DNA of 64,000 nt from Amphibalanus amphitrite (Eukaryota > Arthropoda > Thecostraca > Balanomorpha > Balanidae): the NCBI RefSeq assembly GCF_019059575.1, contig NW_024881529.1, positions 1,151,001-1,215,000 on the forward strand, written 5' to 3'. The notes below the pieces were generated by a model that was not told where the DNA came from, did not search any database, and worked only from the letters and a program-made list of their open reading frames with translations. Positions 35,155 through 46,457 of this stretch are shown in pieces (the stretch's first letter is position 1; each line of letters begins with the position of its first letter). The translations under genes were made by a program, and so were the position numbers.

Positions 35155-37066
35155 CAGCTGGGGCATTCCACGATAGATCGTACCAGGCCCGTCACCCTCA
35201 TCTCCCAGATTTTAATGAAAATTGGTCCTATGGGTAATCATAGGCCCCAAAGACGCCTGGCAAAATATCAGACTTCTCAGATCAAAACATTTTTAGTTAT
35301 ATTGCATTACATTTTTTTTAACTTTGACTTGTAACGGTGAGTTTGATGGCCTATAACTCAAGAACGGGTTAAGCAACCAACACATGGTAGACAACACTAA
35401 GCTTGCGATGAATAAAAAATTAATATTACTTTTTAAAAATTCCAAAGAAAAATTTTCATTGTTGAACAAAAACCTTACTCTTTTTTCATTCGCCTCTAAT
35501 GACTTTTGGGACCAAAATTTTCACATTTTTATTTTCTCAAAATAAACTTCATGTCATTGCAAATCGACATGCAAAAATTAGAAAGGTTTTCTTTCTGTAA
35601 GTTCCTCATTTTCCCGCAAACAAAATGGGTTTCGGAGGGGTTATACGACCCCAGCACGCCGTTTCGCTTCTAATAGAGCTAGAGCCTCGCGGAAAAAAAA
35701 AACGAACGTGTGTGCCGTTACAAGTCGCAGCGAGTGGTACCCGATTTTAAGGTCTCAGGTTAACCGGTAGCGTCTGAGGTCAGGTCAAGTGACTGAAGTT
35801 ACGGGTTCGGTTTTTAGTAAATAACGTCGCAAAAAATGGCCGCAGAGCCGCGATTTTGGCATCATTGTGTTCGCCTAGCTCAAGTGCGTCGAATGGTATA
35901 CTTTTTTTTAGGGTACGGTCAACTTAAGTACTTGACCTCGGGTCAAGGTCAGGTCAGAGCCCCTCAGGTCACGAAGCTGGGCAAAGGGTATCATATGGCA
36001 TATCGTTCGATTCGGAAGGTCTTCCCAAGTCCATTGGTGACTTTCCCGACTCTCTAGCTCAATTTGATCGGGAGTTATTGACGAAAAACTCGTATGATCC
36101 TAGTGACGTCATAAATGACGTCACGCAAGGTTAACAATGCAAAAATGAAGCATTGGACTTTGCAAGGAATGCATGAAATCACGATACCATGTACGTGAGA
36201 TAGTTTTAGATCATTCTCGGCGCCAAAATAACAGTTTTTAAATTTCCCCATTGACTTATAACAGTGATATCACGTGACCGACCTGACCTCATGTGACCTT
36301 AAAAAATTCCCAGATATACAAGTTGTGAGACCTCTGGAGGACACCATGTATGCGTCCTGTAACTTTCATCTCGGACAGCTATGGTCATTGGCATCCAAAA
36401 CAATGTCAGAACCAAACAGACTTTTTCACCCTCGCGCTTATAGGAAAGAGGGTTGAATGAACCCTCTTTTCACTTTTTTCAGATGACTCAGACTTGAATT
36501 GAAATTTCAGTAACCCGTGATGTCACTAGGCAGCTTTAACACGCCATTTGTAAGCTCCCCTCCCGGAATCACTATTCGAAACCGTTATCGTGACGTAACA
36601 TAAATACACTTATAGAAAGAACACCTTCCTAATTTTTTGCATACTTCTTAACAATGAGCCAAATATTTTTTTAAGAAATAAAAATTTAAAAAAATTTGGT
36701 CCCAAAGTCCAAAATATACAAATGAAAGAAAACTCGATATGTTATATATATCAAAAATAGCGTATTTTCGAAATTTCAAAAATACATATTAATCTCTGTT
36801 TCATTGCAAGTTCAATGTTATATAACATTTGGCATTTGAATAATCCGTCTTAGAGTTACAGCCCGCCAAACTTAGCGCTGCAAAGCAAGATCCAAAAAAT
36901 GTCATACACCATAACTCAAAAATACTCATCTGATAAGCCTGAAATTGTTACAGGTGGATTCAGAGCCCCTGATTACCCCTGGGACCAATTGTCGTCCAAT
37001 TCCGAGAGATGAGGGTGTCAAATTGGAAAAAAAAGTTGTACGATCTATCGTGGAATGCCCCAGCTG
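35155..37066. mobile_element. 1.9-kb element with 29-bp perfect terminal inverted repeats
   Basis: The left terminus begins CAGCTGGGGCATTCCACG and continues through ATAGATCGTAC at 35183. The right terminus (37038-37066) is its exact inverse. The interior is AT-rich and non-coding, with TGACCT/AGGTCA clusters at 35775-35970 and 36275-36300 and TGACGTCA-type sites near 36104-36122. The target duplication is hidden because the ends begin with the palindrome CAGCTG. A non-autonomous DNA element of unassigned superfamily. Confidence 0.85.
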
Positions 37067-38097
37067 GCCCCAACTGCCGATTTAAGTTACCCCACCAGTG
37101 GAACAAGTCTGGAACACAGCTTTCAAGCAAGCACATCGCGTCTCACCACCTCCTATCGGAATACATGAGAGCATATTTTCGGCTGCCAATACGCAGCTCA
37201 ATGCGCTACGAGTTGGGAACGCAAAATATGCCATGCATTCTAATGGAAGGTGCTGAGACGCAGCTTACACGATTGAAAGCTGCGCTTCAGCATTGAGACC
37301 TAAGCTGATCAATTTATAATTGCAGTACATGCACAATAGTACACTGTACATGAATGACTACGGCGTGAAAACTAATTGCTAGTGGAAGTTATCCCTATAT
37401 TTTCAAATCTACCAAAAGAGAAATGAATAAACTTCATTCGACGACTGTAACAAGATGAAAGGCCTTTTAATTTTGATAAAGTTTTCTCTTCATGACATAC
37501 ATATGCCTGGCCGACAGAAACTGCAGCAGGATGGGATCTAAAACCTTCCCGGGGGTTGGTCTTGCGTGGCGACGCGCCGGTAGCACTGGGGATGGGTTCA
37601 GGGGCTCATGGGACACCACTAGGAGGGTCGTGGGCGGGTTCAGCCAGATCTGGTTCACCGAGATAACAGCGACAACGGGCCGGAGGTCGAATCGCATGGC
37701 AACTTGGCGCTTCCGGCGGGTGTAACTGGAAATGGGACGGCGCCCGACGGCCACAGTCGGCTCGATTGGTGAGGTGGGTCACTGTATCGAACAACGCCGC
37801 TACAATACGAGGTAAGTGCACGAGATCAATAGGTGCTCACCGCAAACAATACAAAATCTGAAATAACTGATGCTGTCATGAACGCAAAAACAATATCATA
37901 GCAGCTCCTCATTTATGTAGGTTTCCTATATTAACAGTCTGATTTTGAATATCAAGTACAAGAAAGTCGCTTTAGTTGTTTGCATTTTGGAATGTCTTTA
38001 CGTCTGGCTTTAGATGTTCATGCAATCAATACAATCAATTTCCTATCATCTGCCCACCCCATGCCCGTACTTATCCATCCGTTTGCTCGCTTGGGAA
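37067..38097. other. non-coding, nothing recognised
   Basis: No gene or repeat supported. GC-rich DNA at 37540-37790 has short frames on both strands. Confidence 0.35.
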
Positions 38098-38180
<83 letters not shown>

Positions 38181-38258
38181 CCGTCCGTCCGTCCGTCCGT
38201 CCGTCCGTCCGTCCGTCCGTCCGTCCGTCCGTCCGTCCGTCCGTCCGTCCGTCCGTCC
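38098..38258. repeat. compound (CTGT)n-(CCGT)n microsatellite
   Basis: About 18 CTGT units pass, after a mixed step, into about 21 CCGT units. All three frames stay open across it, which explains the Cys/Val/Ser and Asp/Arg/Thr frames; none is a gene. Confidence 0.97.
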
Positions 38259-38363
38259 TCGGTCTGGTCTGTAACTCCAATATTCTCCAATATTCTCCAT
38301 AACTCATATATTAACTCCAATATATAACTCCAATAACTCCAATATTCAAGAAAAAAGGTTCAA

Positions 38364-38984
38364 ATTCAGACCCAACTAACTACAGACCCATTAGTCTTCT
38401 TCCCTCCCTATCAAAAATATTAGAAAAAATAGTGTTTGTAAAAATATATACACACTTAATTGAAAATAACCTCTTAACTGAAAAGCAAAGTGGTTATCGG
38501 CCGGGTCATAGCACCCAAATTCAACTTCTTTATCTGCACATCAACTGTATTCTGCCCTGGATGACAACAAAAATTTCACTGCAATTTTCCTTGACATTTC
38601 TGAATATTTTGATAAAATTTGGCATGAAGCACTTCTTGCAAAATGTGAAATTCAATACGGTATATCCGGCACACTTCTATCATGGCTAACTTGTTACCTT
38701 TCAGACAGAACCCAAGTATAATAGGCAACAGTTTTTCTCATCCACAAAAAATTATGGCAGGCTGCCCTCAAGGCTCGGTTCTTGGGCCTCTGCTCGCCCT
38801 GATGTACCTTAATGACCTATCAAACAAAACAACAAACGAAACTCTTTTCTATGCAGATGATACTTCTCTATACTCCTCCTATCCACAGAACAGCAAAACA
38901 CATTCACAATCCCTACAAAACGATTTAGACAATATCAGTAAATACGGATCAGAATGGGCTATTACCTTTAGTGCACAAAAATAG
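38364..38984 (+). pseudogene. LINE reverse transcriptase, frameshifted
   Basis: Fingers (NYRPISLL; SGYRPGHSTQIQLLYL) are in one frame up to about 38689. The palm (GCPQGSVLGPLLALMYLNDLS; active site FYADDTSLY) is in another frame (38682-38984), ending at a TAG. At least one frameshift and one stop make it inactive. Confidence 0.85.
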
Positions 38985-38986
38985 TA

Positions 38987-39547
38987 TTGCAAACATTTAC
39001 AAACAAACAAAATAACTCAAATCCAGCAGTAAAGTTTAACGGACAAAGGATACCAAGCTTAACAAGTCACAAACATCTCGGCCTTACCTTTTCCACTGAT
39101 CTACATTTCCATGAACATGTAAATTCGATCATCAAGACAGTGAACTATCATTTAGGACCAGTTTACCCTATTGCGAAATTTTTACCGAGACGTGTGCTGA
39201 ATGACATGATTACGACATACATAAGACCACACTTCGACTATTGCGACATTATTTACGCTGGACACTTGACCTTGTTTGACTCAGCGAGACTGCAAACTTT
39301 ACAAAATCGCTGCGCAAGACTGGTGACTGGGGCCCTATTTCGAACATCAACTGACGCACTACTTAAAGATTTGGGCTGGGAACGACTGGCAGACAGGCGA
39401 CGCATACACATACTATTTTTCCATCGACTTTTATACAAAGACCCTCCCCTCCCCTCATACCTGACAAGCCTCATAACAAACACACGACAAAGGGCTACGG
39501 GACTAAGACTACGCCAAGCCCAACTACTCTCAGTCCCTACTACCCGT
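38987..39547 (+). pseudogene. LINE RT C-terminal domain, cut by element insertion
   Basis: Continues the LINE after the stop at 38982-38984, with HLGLTFS and FDYCDIIYAGH segments and the Cys-containing C-terminal region (LQNRCARLVTG). The frame runs into the inserted TTAA element at 39552; the tail resumes at 40732 and ends near 40897. Readable residues beyond 39551 belong to the insertion, not the LINE. Confidence 0.85.
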
Positions 39548-39551
39548 TTAA

Positions 39552-40727
39552 CCCGCGCGGGGCTGGGGGGGGGTAAATTTTACCCCCCCCCCCCTCGCGA
39601 ATTTTTGCGATATCTCAAAAACGGCGGCGCGCAGCGCCGCCAAACTTTCGGTACCTTTTCTTACATCAATTTGACACGTTCCCTGAAAATTTGAGCGAAA
39701 TCCGTCGGAAAATTTTTGAGAAATTGACGTTTTAGTGACGTCATGTTCGTCATTTTCGCCTCAAAAACGGCAAAAGTTCAAACGCCGCTAACTTCTTCAT
39801 TTTTAAAGGAATCAAGACGTAACAAAAAAGGTTATACGTAATTTTACTTTGTCTATCAAATGGCTATCTCGGTTTTTTGAAAATTTTGGATTTTGGCCTA
39901 ATTTTTTTCAAAAAACTGACTTTTTTGGGAAAATCATTATAAAATCCAAAATTTTGAGTCTATCGAAAAAACCGGAATATATGTCAGAGAAGTGGTCTAT
40001 GTGCACCTACATACCAAATTTTAGAAAAATCGGTTCAAAAATGTGGGAGTTATTCAAAATTTTATGACGTCACGACACACAAAATTTTTGAAAAATGACT
40101 TTTTTGGAAGTTCTAGACCTCGTACGGAAACAAAAATAGCACCATTCGATTTGCCGTGAAAAACTGCATCAGATAGACACCTTTTTAGGCCTTAACAACC
40201 AACTTCAAAATTTGACCTCACTTGACCTGACCTTGACCTGACCTCGACCTGAAATTCATCCAGAGGTGGTCCATATCACTTATTGAGTGTGCCTATTGAA
40301 TTCTATGAGTAAAATGACCCATAAAACATGTGTCGCACATGCCCTTTTCTATATTCTGTTTTTTGGTGACCTGACCTGACCTGACCTGACCTTGACCTTG
40401 ACCTCCGAATGATATTGTATGCAACGAATATTGTCTTGGTAGCCTAAGAACACGTTTTGGGCGATCAGTCTCAGTCCGTGACTCCATTCTTCGGCAACTA
40501 CGGTGCAAGGCCGATACTGTAGAAACTTGCAATTTGTACCCTTGACCTGACCTTGACCTTGACCTCAAACTTTAAATTAAGTACATGTTTTTAGTAGTTC
40601 GTGATGAGAGCTTTCGATTGGCGTTTGAATTTTCCAAATCGGACCGTTAGTTCGGGAGATAACAGGGGGGTAAAATTTACCCCCCCCAGCCCCGCGCGTT
40701 CGGCTGGAGACCCCAGCCCCGCGCGGG
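39552..40727. mobile_element. TTAA element, subfamily A copy 2
   Basis: TTAA at 39548-39551 and 40728-40731; removing the element with one TTAA restores the LINE frame. Left end: CCCGCG, tag CGGGGCT, G-run, core TAAATTTTA, C-run. Right end: core TAAAATTTA, C-run, inverted tag AGCCCCG twice, separated by about 13 bp. The interior is near-identical to 9869-11100, yet tag and core differ from that copy. TGACCT clusters lie at 40215-40255, 40368-40405 and 40540-40565. 1,176 bp, non-coding. Confidence 0.92.
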
Positions 40728-40900
40728 TTAATATCCTTCCGCAAGTCCTTTATCCCTACCACCATTCGGCAATGGAATCTTCTTCCTGAAACCCTTCGCA
40801 ATACCCCATCCCGCCGTGAATTCACTCGTCAAGTCTGGCAGCGATTTGGGGCACCGGAGCCACCAACACTGTGTTTCTATGTCATCCCCATACTGTGAAG

Positions 40901-42052
40901 TGAAATCTCTAAGTATCGTGTAACCCCCATGTCAAGACCCAAGTTTTGTGTCTTTTTTATTTTTAGTTTTTCTTTCTAGATAGAACCATGCCTTCTCCCA
41001 GAGCGCCATTTCGCCCCCTTGAAGAATGAGCTGTATTGCTCCTCCTGCTTACCGAGCTGTTTGGCTATCCCCAAGTAGCTAAGATTGTAAGTAGCATTGT
41101 AGTATTCACAACTAACATTAACTTCTCTGTTCTTTCCTCGCCCAGGACTTATCCTACCAAGGCCATCTCCTAACCATCGCAATTTTTCCTCCCCCAAGTC
41201 ATTCCTCATCCCTACCCGGAAACCTGCTTAGTTCCGCTTAGTACCACAACCATACGCCAACTGCAACTCTGAAGACTACAAGAGGACATACCAACTTGGA
41301 AGTTGGACGCATGAGCCAAGCTGCTGCGCGCCCTAACTCTTCAATAACAACAACAACAACAGCCACCAACACTGCATTCAGTAGGGACCAAAAGGGCTAA
41401 CACATACCACACCAGACTACGAGTCGGTCTATCACATCTACATGCACATCTATATCAACACCAACTTGCACAAAGCCCAGCATGCACATGTGGATATCAC
41501 CAAGAAGACACTGCACACTACATTCTCCGGTGCCCCCTATACACACACCAAAGATCACTCCTCCTCAACGCGGCGCGAACAATCATACCAAACTTCGAAA
41601 ACATTTCCTACAAATGCAAGCTCAGTGCACTCCTATTCGGCCATGATCTTACTGAGAACCAGGGAATCAGCATAACACATCATCTCCATGCATACATTGT
41701 ACATACTCAACGCTTCAACACACACACACAGCAATAACACACACTACACTACACAACATACACAACATCGTACCCGATTGTTGTTGCCCGGGGCCCGGAC
41801 ACCTGGTGACTATGTCCGGAGGGCTGCTCGGCGGGCTGCTGGCGGGGCCGTCGTGACCTGCTGCCAGGTGGTTTTATTTTGCACTTAATTTTCGTGTTAA
41901 TTTTTCATTTTTCTGTGCGTTTATTTGTGTTTATGTTTTGTAGGAAAGGCGCTTTGATTTAAGCATTTTGCTTTTGCGCCGATCCGTGATTATTTCCTCC
42001 GATGTTTCTTGTTATTGGTTTCCAAAATATACTGAAGTGAAGTGAAGTGAAG
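40901..42052. other. non-coding; CA-rich and (GAAGT)n tract
   Basis: ACACAC/ACTACA-rich DNA at 41695-41770 and (GAAGT)n, about four units, at 42031-42052. A GC-rich piece at 41780-41870 has no recognised product. Possibly LINE 3' sequence. Confidence 0.4.
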
Positions 42053-42160
42053 TCTGTCTGTCTGTCTGTCTGCCCGTCTATCCGTCTGTCCGTCTGACCG
42101 GCCACCGTACGTCTGTCCGTCCGTCTGTCCGTCTGTCCGTCCGTCCGTCCGTCCGTCCGC
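42053..42160. repeat. (CTGT)n/(CCGT)n compound microsatellite
   Basis: CTGT units followed by mixed CCGT and CTGTCCGT units, more degenerate than the tract at 38098-38258. Confidence 0.9.
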
Positions 42161-42925
42161 CCACCTCAGCCGCTCAGAGCCCGTACACTGGCCGAGCAGC
42201 TGGTGTGGGTCCATTCGGTTGGATAATTGACCGTCAGGGGCAGCGGGCCTGTCAGAACTGATGGGATGGCCAGCGGCCAGCGTAGCTCCTGGCTGCAGGG
42301 GAGGGTCAATGGAGGAGACTCGACACGCCCGGGGCCGGCTGTTCAGGCGGCTGACCCTTTTGGACCTAATGAGACCTCATCTGCTCCGAGTAGGAGTGTA
42401 AAGCGGATCGGCACCAGCGCAGAGGGCACAGTATCAATTTCAGACCCAGCAGCAGGAAGTGACTTTTTTCCTTGAGCTTTGTCGGAAGATGATTGAAGAG
42501 TGAAGACGATAATAATTTATTTCTGGTACGGTCTTTACCTACATCATGTATCCATGCAAATTCGGATTTAAACAAGGCTCCGTTAGCTGTTTATTTATTT
42601 GCGACGATTAATGGAGACCATAGGTACATATTTTTTCAGCCCCAAAGCATGAGAGCACATAAAGCAGCGTATAAAGCATAAAACTGCATAAAATTGCATA
42701 TAAAGCATGCAATTACATACAAGTGCACATAAAGCATAAAGTTTCACGAAAGGCATATCTACCTAATTACATGCTATGCATGTTTGAACTTGCTAGCTGC
42801 AAACTGCCATTTAAACTGCCGGAGTAGCAATTACATTTTAAGCAGCTACCTCGCGAACACTAAACTGCCGCTTACACGATTAATGAATTCATGCATTTCT
42901 TTTTGCACACTTGAGATATCTGAGC
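42161..42925. other. 3' flank of dehydrogenase 1
   Basis: Downstream of the minus-strand dehydrogenase. TTTATTTATT at 42590-42599 gives overlapping AATAAA signals on the minus strand, about 330 bp beyond the stop, a possible polyadenylation signal. ATAAAGCAT is repeated at 42659-42740. Confidence 0.35.
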
Positions 42926-43993
42926 CTACTCGAGAGAATCATTCACAGCAAACATGGCCTTGGAGATTTCTCCCTTCTTGAGTTTATCCATGGCCTCTTG
43001 GTACTGCTCCAGTTGAAAGACCTCCACCCCGAGGCGTGGCAGGTCCAGGTAGCGTGCGCCGAGCGCCGCTGCCATCGCCGTGGCGCGCGGGAACGTGTAG
43101 GGGCTGATGATGGCGCCCTGGACCCGGATCTCTCTGGTGACGAGCAGGTACGGACTGAGCGAGACGCGGCCCTCGGGCGGCGCCAGGCCGAACAGGCAGA
43201 GCGCACCGCCGCGCCGCAGCCAGCCGGCCGCCTGCTCGATGGCCGGGCAGAAGCCGCTGCAGTCGATGACCACGTCCACGCCTTCGGCGGCCACCTGATC
43301 ATCGGACAGCGCCGCGAACTCGGCGGCCAGCTCGGCCGGAGCGGCGGCCCGGTAGCCCAGCTGCAGGCCGTCAACGAAGCGGCGCCGCGCCGGCCCCGGC
43401 TCGCTGATGGTGACGTCGGTGATGCCGCGGTGGTGCAGCAGACAGGCGGTCAGCAGGCCGATGATGCCGGCCCCGAGCACCACCACCCGGCCGTGAGCCG
43501 GGATCGGCTCGAACAGGTCGTGGGCGTGCAACAGGCAAGAGATCGGCTCGCAGAGAACGGCCGAGCTTAGCGGTACGCTTGCCGGCAGCTGGTGAACGTC
43601 TGCCTCGTGAACCAACACCGCCTCAGCCCAGCCGCCCGGCCGCCAGAAGCCCAGACAGTCTTTTATGCTCTGCGTGCCGCAGAAGTGAATGTTGCCGAGC
43701 TTGCAGTCACGGCAGACGCCACAGCCGCGGTTCGGGTCGACGACAACGCGGTCTCCGACGGCGACAGACGAGACGGCTCCGCCAACCTCTGCCACCACGC
43801 CGCTCAGCTCGTGGCCCATGGTGATCCAGTCAGGAGTTATCGGATAGTGACCCGACAGCGCGTGCAGGTCACTACCGCAGACGCCGGCGAACGCCACGCG
43901 CACGATGACATCGTGCGGCGCGCTGACGGTGGGCCAGGGCACGTCGTGCACTTCGAGACGCTTCTCCGGCTGCAGAAATTGGAGAGCCTTCAT
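42926..43993 (-). CDS. zinc-dependent medium-chain dehydrogenase (polyol/threonine dehydrogenase-like), copy 1
   Basis: 355-residue single-exon enzyme of the zinc-containing medium-chain dehydrogenase/reductase superfamily, predicted cytosolic, oxidising a secondary alcohol with NAD(P). Visible: catalytic-zinc ligands Cys39, His61-Glu62 and Glu149; structural-zinc cysteines 91, 94, 97 and 105; the Rossmann motif GAGIIG (174-179); and Glu198 at the end of the second strand, which favours NAD over NADP. Length fits the sorbitol/threonine dehydrogenase branch. I start at the Met of MKALQF (43993). The frame stays open 34 codons upstream, but that part matches the conserved 5' flank of both copies rather than a domain. 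Substrate cannot be fixed from sequence. Divergent paralogue at 48195-49259. Confidence 0.92.
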   Translation of the reverse strand: MKALQFLQPEKRLEVHDVPWPTVSAPHDVIVRVAFAGVCGSDLHALSGHYPITPDWITMGHELSGVVAEVGGAVSSVAVGDRVVVDPNRGCGVCRDCKLGNIHFCGTQSIKDCLGFWRPGGWAEAVLVHEADVHQLPASVPLSSAVLCEPISCLLHAHDLFEPIPAHGRVVVLGAGIIGLLTACLLHHRGITDVTISEPGPARRRFVDGLQLGYRAAAPAELAAEFAALSDDQVAAEGVDVVIDCSGFCPAIEQAAGWLRRGGALCLFGLAPPEGRVSLSPYLLVTREIRVQGAIISPYTFPRATAMAAALGARYLDLPRLGVEVFQLEQYQEAMDKLKKGEISKAMFAVNDSLE

Positions 43994-44505
43994 GGTGCGT
44001 CGGCAGTGGAGTGGACTACGTGCTACCGCACTACACGGGGCTCGGCGACGGACTGTGGGTCCGCGAGGGGGCAGCTGCTGCCATCTCAAGGCCAAGAGAC
44101 CAAGAGACTGTGAGTGGGATCATTATCACAAACATAGTGACATAGTCCAGGCTATAGGAATTTTCCTCTTGCGACCTTGAGCTGCAATAAACGCAGACGT
44201 TTCAAAAAATAATTATAGAATTGAGACCTAAAGCCGACACGCCCATCGACTCAAAACGAACGCAGTATGATGGAAGTGTATATTTATCTGCATGCTCGTA
44301 TGTATGCAGATAGCAGTAGCACGCTGCGGAAAAATGGAAGTAGATAATTACAAATAAAGTTTCTCAGTAAATGCACACCGCCCCTTTTTTCACGTGATAG
44401 CCGTCTAACTCTGCAACATCTCTAAACATTTAGCATGAAGCAATACATTCCACAAGTCATTCAGACATTTTTTAACCGGTCGGCGAAAAGACACTCTTTT
44501 AAGGG
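43994..44505. other. 5' flank of dehydrogenase 1
   Basis: The first 75 bp or so (to about 44068) is about 95% identical to the same position upstream of copy 2, then similarity stops. This is probably 5' UTR or core promoter. No TATA box recognised. Confidence 0.5.
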
Positions 44506-44509
44506 TTAA

Positions 44510-45405
44510 ACCGCGAGTTGCTGGGGGAGGCGTTAAACACCTCTTCTTTTTTCGCCGGGTCATAGCATAAAAACGATTTTGGGTACCTGTAGGGAATTGA
44601 TTGAAGTTTATTGTGACAAAGTTTCAAAAAAATCGGTCGGAAAATTTTTGCGGTATCGAGGTTTTAGTGACGTCATGATTTCTGAGTTTTTGACCAAAAA
44701 CGGCATATGTTCAAAAAATCATATAAAATCACAGAATAGACATACAGACATGCCGTAAACGCCATTAGACTGCCAATACCATGAACAATCAAATGGATAT
44801 CTTAGATTATTGATTATCGTTCCGCATTTTCCAAAATCTTGAACTGAATCTTGGCAATTTCTCGTGACTACTTCACGACCATGATACATGCATTTCTTAA
44901 ATTGATTTTTTTTTAGCCAAATACGTACACGTATGATGAAATGAATGTCACCATCGTGTTCTACGCCCCAAATTACCAATAAAACATGTGTCACAGGCTG
45001 CGAATATCAGTTTTGATTTTCGGGGATATGTGCCTACCCGGTTGACCTGACCTTGACCCTGACCTATGCTTGACTGACCCCTACATGGAGCTGACACTCT
45101 TGTAGGCCTTATATGATGGATTGTGCACCGTTTTGACAGAGTTTATGACGAGAGGCGCCCATTGCGAAGTCCTGAAGTATATGCTACTGAAAGCCCGATT
45201 TCAGGTGTTTGACCTGACCTTGACCCGACCTGTGACCTCAAAATTCAACTTTAAAGTACTCATCTGAAGCGTCTCGTCGCGTTCTTTTGTTTGCCGCCTC
45301 GTGTGTTTCGCTGCGCCTATTGGTTCTCGAGTTATCGGCTGGGGGCGTTTAACGCCCCCCCCCCCAGCAAACGGTGGGTGGCGAAATACCCCAGCAACTG
45401 CCGGG
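44510..45405. mobile_element. TTAA element, subfamily B copy 2
   Basis: TTAA at 44506-44509 and 45406-45409. The left end has decayed (ACCGCG for CCCGCG, G-run shortened to GGGGGAGG) but keeps tag AGTTGCT and core CGTTAAAC. The right end matches subfamily B, with a duplicated inverted tag. The interior is near-identical to 23574-24498. It sits between the two dehydrogenase genes. Confidence 0.85.
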
Positions 45406-45409
45406 TTAA

Positions 45410-45982
45410 AATGAATAAGTAGGAGTGAGTGCTAGGTAGAATAGAAACCATAAACTACTAACTTATAGTTTAACTGCTTATGCTTGGCCTTCTAAATGTG
45501 AAAATATACGCAGTGGCTACCACGAGATGAATGAAAAATGATGCGAGATACGCTGAGTTTTTGGATCTGATTGACCCATTCGTTTTAGTAGTGTCACAAT
45601 CGCTGAACTAGTCTCCACATTTAGGAATGTTACATTAAACATGCACGCAGTCGGGCCATTTTATATGAAGAGTGCTGCATGAGCTAAGCAGAACAGTAGA
45701 TTTACTGCCGTCTGAACATGCGTCAAAGAAGACAGAATGCTTCCATCGTCAAGGATACTGGTGAATTATCGCCTCTCGTAGATGATCAGGGTTGCGACCA
45801 TTTGGGCGGAGACGGAAAAAATCTAGCCGGCACTGCCAGCACAGCACATTTGGCGATTGGACACCACACAATCTGGTCCTAGCAGTCAGGAACGATGCGT
45901 AGCAGCTGAGACTGATAGTACACGTGAGATAGTATGTCCAACTTGACTTTAACAAAATGAATAATAGACAAGCTGGTAAGGT
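45410..45982. other. non-coding, nothing recognised
   Basis: No gene or repeat recognised between two inserted elements. Confidence 0.35.
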
Positions 45983-45986
45983 TTAA

Positions 45987-46453
45987 AGGGACCCTCCCAC
46001 CTTCAAAAAAGTTAATGAATTGGCATGAAAGTGATGTCGCTCGGTTCAGAAAGAGCAAAAACGAATATCTACCAAATTTCATCGAAAAATATTCACCGGT
46101 TTTCAAGATATTAGACTTTTACTTTTGTTTACTTTTTGGGATCTCCGCTGTTCCTAGCGACTTTATTTGAAAGTGCGGCATTTGTTGCGCGCAAAGCAGC
46201 ATATACCACCGCGTGCTACATAACGTTTTAGTCAAACATTTAACGGACGTTCGAAAGCCTGATGACGTCATCAGATTCCCGTAATGGTTAAGAGATAGGG
46301 ACCACGCTGGTCCCACCCTGCAAGTAAAGGGAAGAAATTTCTTGAACACCATAAAGCTGCGGGGGTTGCGACCAGGATAAATGGTGGTTTCTGAGCCTGG
46401 CCGCAAACTTGGCTATCTCAACTCAAAACTAATGTTAAGGTGGGAGGGTCCCT
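45987..46453. mobile_element. 467-bp TTAA element with AGGGA ends
   Basis: TTAA at 45983-45986 and 46454-46457. Termini AGGGACCCTCCCACCTT and its exact inverse give a 17-bp perfect inverted repeat. Non-coding; an internal TGACGTCA-type site is near 46262. It shares TTAA target use and the first five bases with 53436-55742. Confidence 0.88.
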
Positions 46454-46457
46454 TTAA

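Larger units (their letters stand above)
38360..40900 (+). mobile_element. LINE, 5'-truncated, broken and interrupted
   Basis: Similarity begins near 38364 with the reverse-transcriptase entry motif NYRPISLLPSLSK and runs to the C-terminal IRQWNLLP segment near 40780, ending near 40897. The reading frame breaks near 38560-38690 and at 38984. A TTAA element (39552-40727) interrupts it; joining at TTAA restores the reading register across the gap. 3' non-coding sequence follows. The (GAAGT)n tract at 42030-42052 may be a LINE tail but cannot be tied to this copy. Confidence 0.85.

Noticed and set aside
43994..44095. Upstream Met giving 34 extra residues on dehydrogenase 1
   Set aside because: The extension differs at its start between copies and lies in the conserved 5' flank; the family starts at MKALQF-like sequence.
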